Assembly (NCBI RefSeq): GCF_002893625.1
Contig: NZ_PKMZ01000003.1
Span: 496,001-560,000 of the forward strand
DNA from: Mangrovicella endophytica
Lineage (GTDB): Bacteria > Pseudomonadota > Alphaproteobacteria > Rhizobiales > Rhizobiaceae
Length of the DNA stretch: 64,000 nt
Reading direction: 5' to 3'
In this document: in pieces, positions 59,865-64,000 of the stretch
How the letters are laid out: every line of letters begins with the position of its first letter
How positions within the stretch are numbered: position 1 is the first letter of the stretch
Notes under the pieces: generated by a model
Databases searched by the model: none
Told to the model about the DNA's origin: nothing
What the model saw: only the letters and a program-made list of their open reading frames with translations
Position numbers and translations under genes: made by a program

Positions 59865-60797
59865 TCAGGGCGTGACGGCGACGGAAGTCCCGCCCGCCGT
59901 AGCTGCTAGACCCGCTTCGCGGTAGACGTCGCGGAAGCCGCTTTCGAACCGTTCCTCCAGTTCGGAGCGCGGGCGGGAGGCGAGGCGGATCGAGACGCAG
60001 CCGGCATCGATCAAGGCGCCGAGCGGCCGGGCGACGAGGCCGCGGCCGATATAATCGGCGGCGGTGGCGGCATCGATGATCGAAAGGCCGGCGCCGGCGG
60101 CGACCATGGCGCAGGCCGTGTGCGACAGCGAGGTCTCGGCGACGACCACTGGCGACACCGATCCGAGCACGGCTTCGATGCGCGCGGCGAAGACCGTACC
60201 CCGTCCGAGGCTCACGAAGCGCTCCTGCGCGAGGTCCGCCGGCTGAACAACCGCCTGGTCCGCAAGCCGGTGGCTTTCCGGCATGACCACCACGGCCGCA
60301 GACTCCAGCGCAGTGATGGTAAAGCCGGATCGCTCCCACGGGCCTTCGGCAAAGCCGAGATCCGCCTGGCCGGAGGCGACGGCCTCGATAACGAGGTGGG
60401 ACGGCAGGCCGCGCAGCACGATATGCAGCCCCGGCCGCTCCAGCTGGAAGACGGCGGCAAACCTTGCCAATACGCCGCTCGCCAAGGCCGGCATCGCAGC
60501 GATGCGCAGCGACCCGGCGGAGTGCCGGGCAATGCCCTCGGCCATGGCGGCGATCTGGCCGATGCCGACGAAGGAGCGCTCCACCTCCGCCATCAGTGCC
60601 ACCGCCGCTGGCCGCGGCACGAGCTGGTTGCCGCGCCGGTCGAACAAGGAGAGGCCGGTTGCGTCCTCGAAGTCGCGGATCAGGCGGGAGACCGCGGGCT
60701 GCGTGATCGACAGGAACGTGCCTGCGGCCGTCATGCCGCCGGTCAGCATGACCGCGCGAAACGCCTCGATCTGCCGCAGGTTCAGCTTGCCTCGCAT
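59865..60797 (-). CDS. LysR family regulator, divergent from the binding-protein gene
   Basis: 310 residues: HTH (LRQIEAFRAVMLTGGMTAAG, then FLSITQPAVSRLIRDFEDAT) plus a LysR effector domain. It faces an amino-acid binding-protein gene across a 159-bp gap containing GGCAT-GAAG-ATGCC (60837-60850), a possible operator. It probably controls uptake and oxidation of the hydroxyproline-type substrate. The 3' end converges on the peptidase gene. Confidence 0.92.
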   Translation of the reverse strand: MRGKLNLRQIEAFRAVMLTGGMTAAGTFLSITQPAVSRLIRDFEDATGLSLFDRRGNQLVPRPAAVALMAEVERSFVGIGQIAAMAEGIARHSAGSLRIAAMPALASGVLARFAAVFQLERPGLHIVLRGLPSHLVIEAVASGQADLGFAEGPWERSGFTITALESAAVVVMPESHRLADQAVVQPADLAQERFVSLGRGTVFAARIEAVLGSVSPVVVAETSLSHTACAMVAAGAGLSIIDAATAADYIGRGLVARPLGALIDAGCVSIRLASRPRSELEERFESGFRDVYREAGLAATAGGTSVAVTP

Positions 60798-60938
60798 AAC
60801 ATTCTCTGATGCTGACGGTCGGATAAGCTATTTGACGGCATGAAGATGCCGATGCAACAAATTTTGGCAGAAGCCGGGTTCGATCAGCTTTGCCGCAATG
60901 ATGGGCAGCAGGCTTCAGGCGCATGTTCCTCCAACTGA

Positions 60939-61799
<861 letters not shown>

Positions 61800-61807
61800 G
61801 GGCATGG

Positions 61808-61829
61808 GCGGGCGGCACGTGCCGCCCGC
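61808..61829 (+). terminator. Perfect GC palindrome after the binding-protein gene
   Basis: A 22-bp perfect inverted repeat lies nine bases after the stop (61808-61818 with 61819-61829). Followed only by TATT, it probably acts as an attenuating or mRNA-stabilising hairpin, often seen after periplasmic-binding-protein genes. Confidence 0.65.
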
Positions 61830-61853
61830 TATTCCACGCGGCATCGCACCCGG

Positions 61854-62987
61854 ATGAGCATGACGGCAGAGACAAGCATGCGCGACGCCGTGGTCATCGG
61901 CGGTGGCCTCGTCGGTGCGGCGATCGCCTGGGGGCTTGCGCGGCAGGGCCTGAAGCCGCTCGTGCTCGACGAAGACGATCTGGCGCGGCGTGCCAGCCGG
62001 GCGAACTTCGCGCTGATCTGGGTGCAGGGGAAGGGTGCCCGCGCGCCGCACTATGCCCGCTGGACGCTCGGCTCCGCGCGGAGCTGGCCGGGCTTTGCGG
62101 AGGAGCTGACGCAGCTCAGCGGCATCGACATCAAGCTGCGCCAGCCCGGCGGCTTCACCCTGTGCCTGTCCGATGCCGAACTGGAGGACAATGCGGCGAC
62201 GCTCGCCGGCATTCGGCGCGACACGGGCGGCGAGGGTGCCAGCTTCGAGATCCTGGACCATCGCCGCACGGCCGAGCTGCTGCCGGGTCTTGGACGCGCC
62301 GTCGTCGGCTCGACCTACTCGTCCGAGGATGGCGACGTGAACTCGCTCCGTCTCTTCCGCGCGCTGCATGTCGCGATGGCCCGCAGCGGCGTCAGCTACC
62401 GCGCGCATAGCCGCGTCGAGACCATTCACTATTCCGGCGGCCTGTTCCGACTCGAAGGTCCGTGGGGCACTGTCGAGGCGCAGAAGCTGATCCTGGCAGG
62501 CGGCATCGACAATGGCCGCCTCGCATCGATGGTGGGCCTCAATGTGCCGCTCCAGCACAGCAAGGGACAGATCGTGGTAACGGAGAAGCTAGCGCCGTTC
62601 CTCGCCTATCCCTTGGGAACGCTCCGCCAGACCGATGAGGGTGGCGTGATGATCGGCGACAGCGAGGACACGGTCGACACCTCGCCACGCGCCGACCCTG
62701 CCATCAACGCCGTGATGGTGCGGCGGGCGATCCAGATGTTTCCGGGGCTCGCCGACGTCAACATGGTCCGTAGCTGGGCCGGCTTCCGGGTCAAGAGCCG
62801 CGACGGGCTGCCGGTCTACGAGCAGTCCGCCGCCTGTCCCGGCGCCTTCGTCGCCGTCGCCCATTCCGGTGTGACGCTTGCCGCCGCGCATGCGCTGGCG
62901 CTGGCGCCGCAGATTGCCGCGGGCCCGCTCTCACGCGAACTGTCCCCATTCAGCACCGCGAGGTTCCATGTTCAGGCGGCTGCGTGA
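61854..62987 (+). CDS. FAD-dependent oxidoreductase, probable D-hydroxyproline dehydrogenase subunit (beta-like)
   Basis: 377 residues. After a short N-terminus (starts at 61854, 61860 or 61878 possible) the FAD motif is AVVIGGGLVGAAIAWGLARQ. The C-terminal region has SWAGFRVKSRDGLPVYEQSA and GVTLAAAHALALAPQI, as in DAO-type dehydrogenases. With the 2Fe-2S and FAD/NAD genes that follow it forms the three-subunit type of D-hydroxyproline dehydrogenase. It overlaps the next gene by 20 bp. Confidence 0.88.
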   Translation: MSMTAETSMRDAVVIGGGLVGAAIAWGLARQGLKPLVLDEDDLARRASRANFALIWVQGKGARAPHYARWTLGSARSWPGFAEELTQLSGIDIKLRQPGGFTLCLSDAELEDNAATLAGIRRDTGGEGASFEILDHRRTAELLPGLGRAVVGSTYSSEDGDVNSLRLFRALHVAMARSGVSYRAHSRVETIHYSGGLFRLEGPWGTVEAQKLILAGGIDNGRLASMVGLNVPLQHSKGQIVVTEKLAPFLAYPLGTLRQTDEGGVMIGDSEDTVDTSPRADPAINAVMVRRAIQMFPGLADVNMVRSWAGFRVKSRDGLPVYEQSAACPGAFVAVAHSGVTLAAAHALALAPQIAAGPLSRELSPFSTARFHVQAAA

Positions 62988-63279
62988 GGCGGCGCCGGCG
63001 CTGCGGTTTCGCTTTGACGGCGAGCCGCTGACAGGCGTCCCAGGCGACACGATCGCGGCGGCGCTGCTCGCCTCGGGCCGGCTGGCCTTGCGCAAGAGCG
63101 TCGTCGGCGGCGAGCCGCGTGCGCCATACTGCATGATGGGCGTCTGCTTCGAGTGCCTCGTCGAGGTCGATGGCGTCGCCAATCGCCAGGCCTGCCTGAC
63201 GCCGCTCACCGACGGCATGGAGGTGCGCTCGCAGAGCGGCGCAAGGACCATTCGCCCGGCCGCAGGGCAGGAACCATGA
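62968..63279 (+). CDS. 2Fe-2S ferredoxin-like subunit (gamma) of a dehydrogenase complex
   Basis: 103 residues from the ATG at 62968. Cys55, Cys60, Cys63 and Cys76 (PYCMMGVCFECLVEV, then RQACLTP) are the four ligands of a plant-type 2Fe-2S cluster. The fold has a beta-grasp N-terminus. It links the two flavin subunits encoded on either side. The stop overlaps the next ATG (ATGA). Confidence 0.9.
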   Translation: MFRRLREAAPALRFRFDGEPLTGVPGDTIAAALLASGRLALRKSVVGGEPRAPYCMMGVCFECLVEVDGVANRQACLTPLTDGMEVRSQSGARTIRPAAGQEP

Positions 63280-64000
63280 GCGGACCGTCGCTTGAGACCG
63301 CCAGTGCCCTGGCGAGCCGCTACGAGGCTGTCGTGATCGGCGCCGGGCCTGCCGGCCTCACTGCGGCCGCGCGCCTCGCGGAAGGCGGCGCGTCGACGCT
63401 GCTTCTCGACGAGAACCCGGCGCCCGGTGGGCAGATCTACCGCAGCATCGAGGCGGCCGGAGCCGGCGACCTCCGGCGGCTCGGCCCGGATTACGCCCAC
63501 GGCCGCGCGGTTGCCGAGCGCTTCCGCGCCTCCGGTGCGGCCTATGCGCCGCGTGCCACCGTGTGGGACGTCGGCCCGGCGACCGGGCCCGTCGCCGGCG
63601 GCGCAGCAGACCGGGCCTCGACCTCGAACCGCCTCGTCAGCCTGACGCTCGGTGGCGCCGGGCGCGCGATCGAGGCTGGCCATGTGATCCTCGCCACCGG
63701 CGCCATCGAGCGGCCGATGCCCTTTCCGGGTTGGACGCTGCCGGGCGTCATGACCGCCGGCGCGGCGCAGATCGCGCTGAAGACGGCCGGTCTCGTCCCG
63801 ACGGGGCGGGTCATCGTCGCAGGTTGCGGACCGCTGCTCTACCTCCTGACGTCGCAGCTTCTGGACGCCGGCGCCGAGATCGCCGCGGTTCTCGATACGA
63901 CGCCCCGCGGCAACTGGCTGCGCGCCGCGCCGCATGCGCCAGGCTTCCTCGCCTCCGCCTATATGGGCAAGGGCTTGAAACTGCTGCGGACGGTGCGCAC
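63276..64000 (+). CDS. FAD/NAD(P)-dependent oxidoreductase (alpha-like subunit), partial at right edge
   Basis: ATG at 63276 overlaps the ferredoxin stop. The first FAD motif is AVVIGAGPAGLTAAARLAEG; the second dinucleotide motif RVIVAGCGPLLYLLTSQLLD is near residue 179. This is the large subunit of the D-hydroxyproline/opine-oxidase-like dehydrogenase family. At least 241 codons are visible and the gene runs past the window. Confidence 0.9.
   Translation, partial: MSGPSLETASALASRYEAVVIGAGPAGLTAAARLAEGGASTLLLDENPAPGGQIYRSIEAAGAGDLRRLGPDYAHGRAVAERFRASGAAYAPRATVWDVGPATGPVAGGAADRASTSNRLVSLTLGGAGRAIEAGHVILATGAIERPMPFPGWTLPGVMTAGAAQIALKTAGLVPTGRVIVAGCGPLLYLLTSQLLDAGAEIAAVLDTTPRGNWLRAAPHAPGFLASAYMGKGLKLLRTVR

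Overview
The window is GC-rich DNA from an alphaproteobacterium, most likely a member of the Hyphomicrobiales (Rhizobium, Mesorhizobium or Bosea type). This is inferred from the conjugation, partition and replication gene set and from the catabolic genes on the right; no rRNA or tRNA gene was seen to confirm it.

Layout. (1) 1-4.9 kb: a left flank or cargo block with the end of a flavin monooxygenase gene, a TetR repressor, a short-chain dehydrogenase overlapping a TetA-like efflux gene, and a LysR regulator. (2) 5.0-23.8 kb, minus strand: a complete Tn4371-like conjugation and maintenance core. It encodes the trb type IV secretion system (trbB-C-D-E-J-K-L-F-G-I), the coupling protein TraG, a MOBP-like relaxase beside a probable oriT, a lytic transglycosylase, the TraF peptidase, ParA and an RPA-type RepA with iterons. 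(3) 23.9-34.4 kb: ICE/plasmid housekeeping genes (DUF2285, Xre, DUF736, DUF2493, toprim primase-like, ParB-like, DUF932) plus an HslV/proteasome-like protein. Two pairs of these genes share homologous 5' leaders with covarying stems, so they look like cis-regulatory RNA families. (4) 34.6-50.1 kb: an anti-phage and toxin island. It holds a Fic-protein operon, an unfamiliar pair of PD-(D/E)XK-like genes behind a palindromic operator, a type II CBASS (cyclase, Cap2, Cap3 and a divergent HNH-SAVED effector), an AbiE toxin-antitoxin pair, and Gabija followed by an Mrr-like nuclease gene. (5) 50.5-64 kb: metabolic genes, mainly for hydroxyproline catabolism (epimerase, D-hydroxyproline dehydrogenases, DapA-family deaminase, GntR and LysR regulators, a periplasmic binding protein and a prolyl iminopeptidase).

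How it works together. RepA, ParA and the ParB-like protein would maintain the element. The relaxase, TraG and Trb proteins would transfer it. The defence island is its cargo and sits where Tn4371-like elements carry accessory genes. No integrase, attachment-site repeat or transposase was found, so the sequence does not settle whether this is an ICE that has lost or lies away from its integrase, or a plasmid whose metabolic genes are also cargo.

Strongest leads: the unnamed nuclease pair at 36.9-39.1 kb, the CBASS with a divergently transcribed effector, the Gabija operon with a third nuclease gene, the HslV-like protein at 27.5-28.5 kb, the oriT candidate, and the two leader-RNA families.
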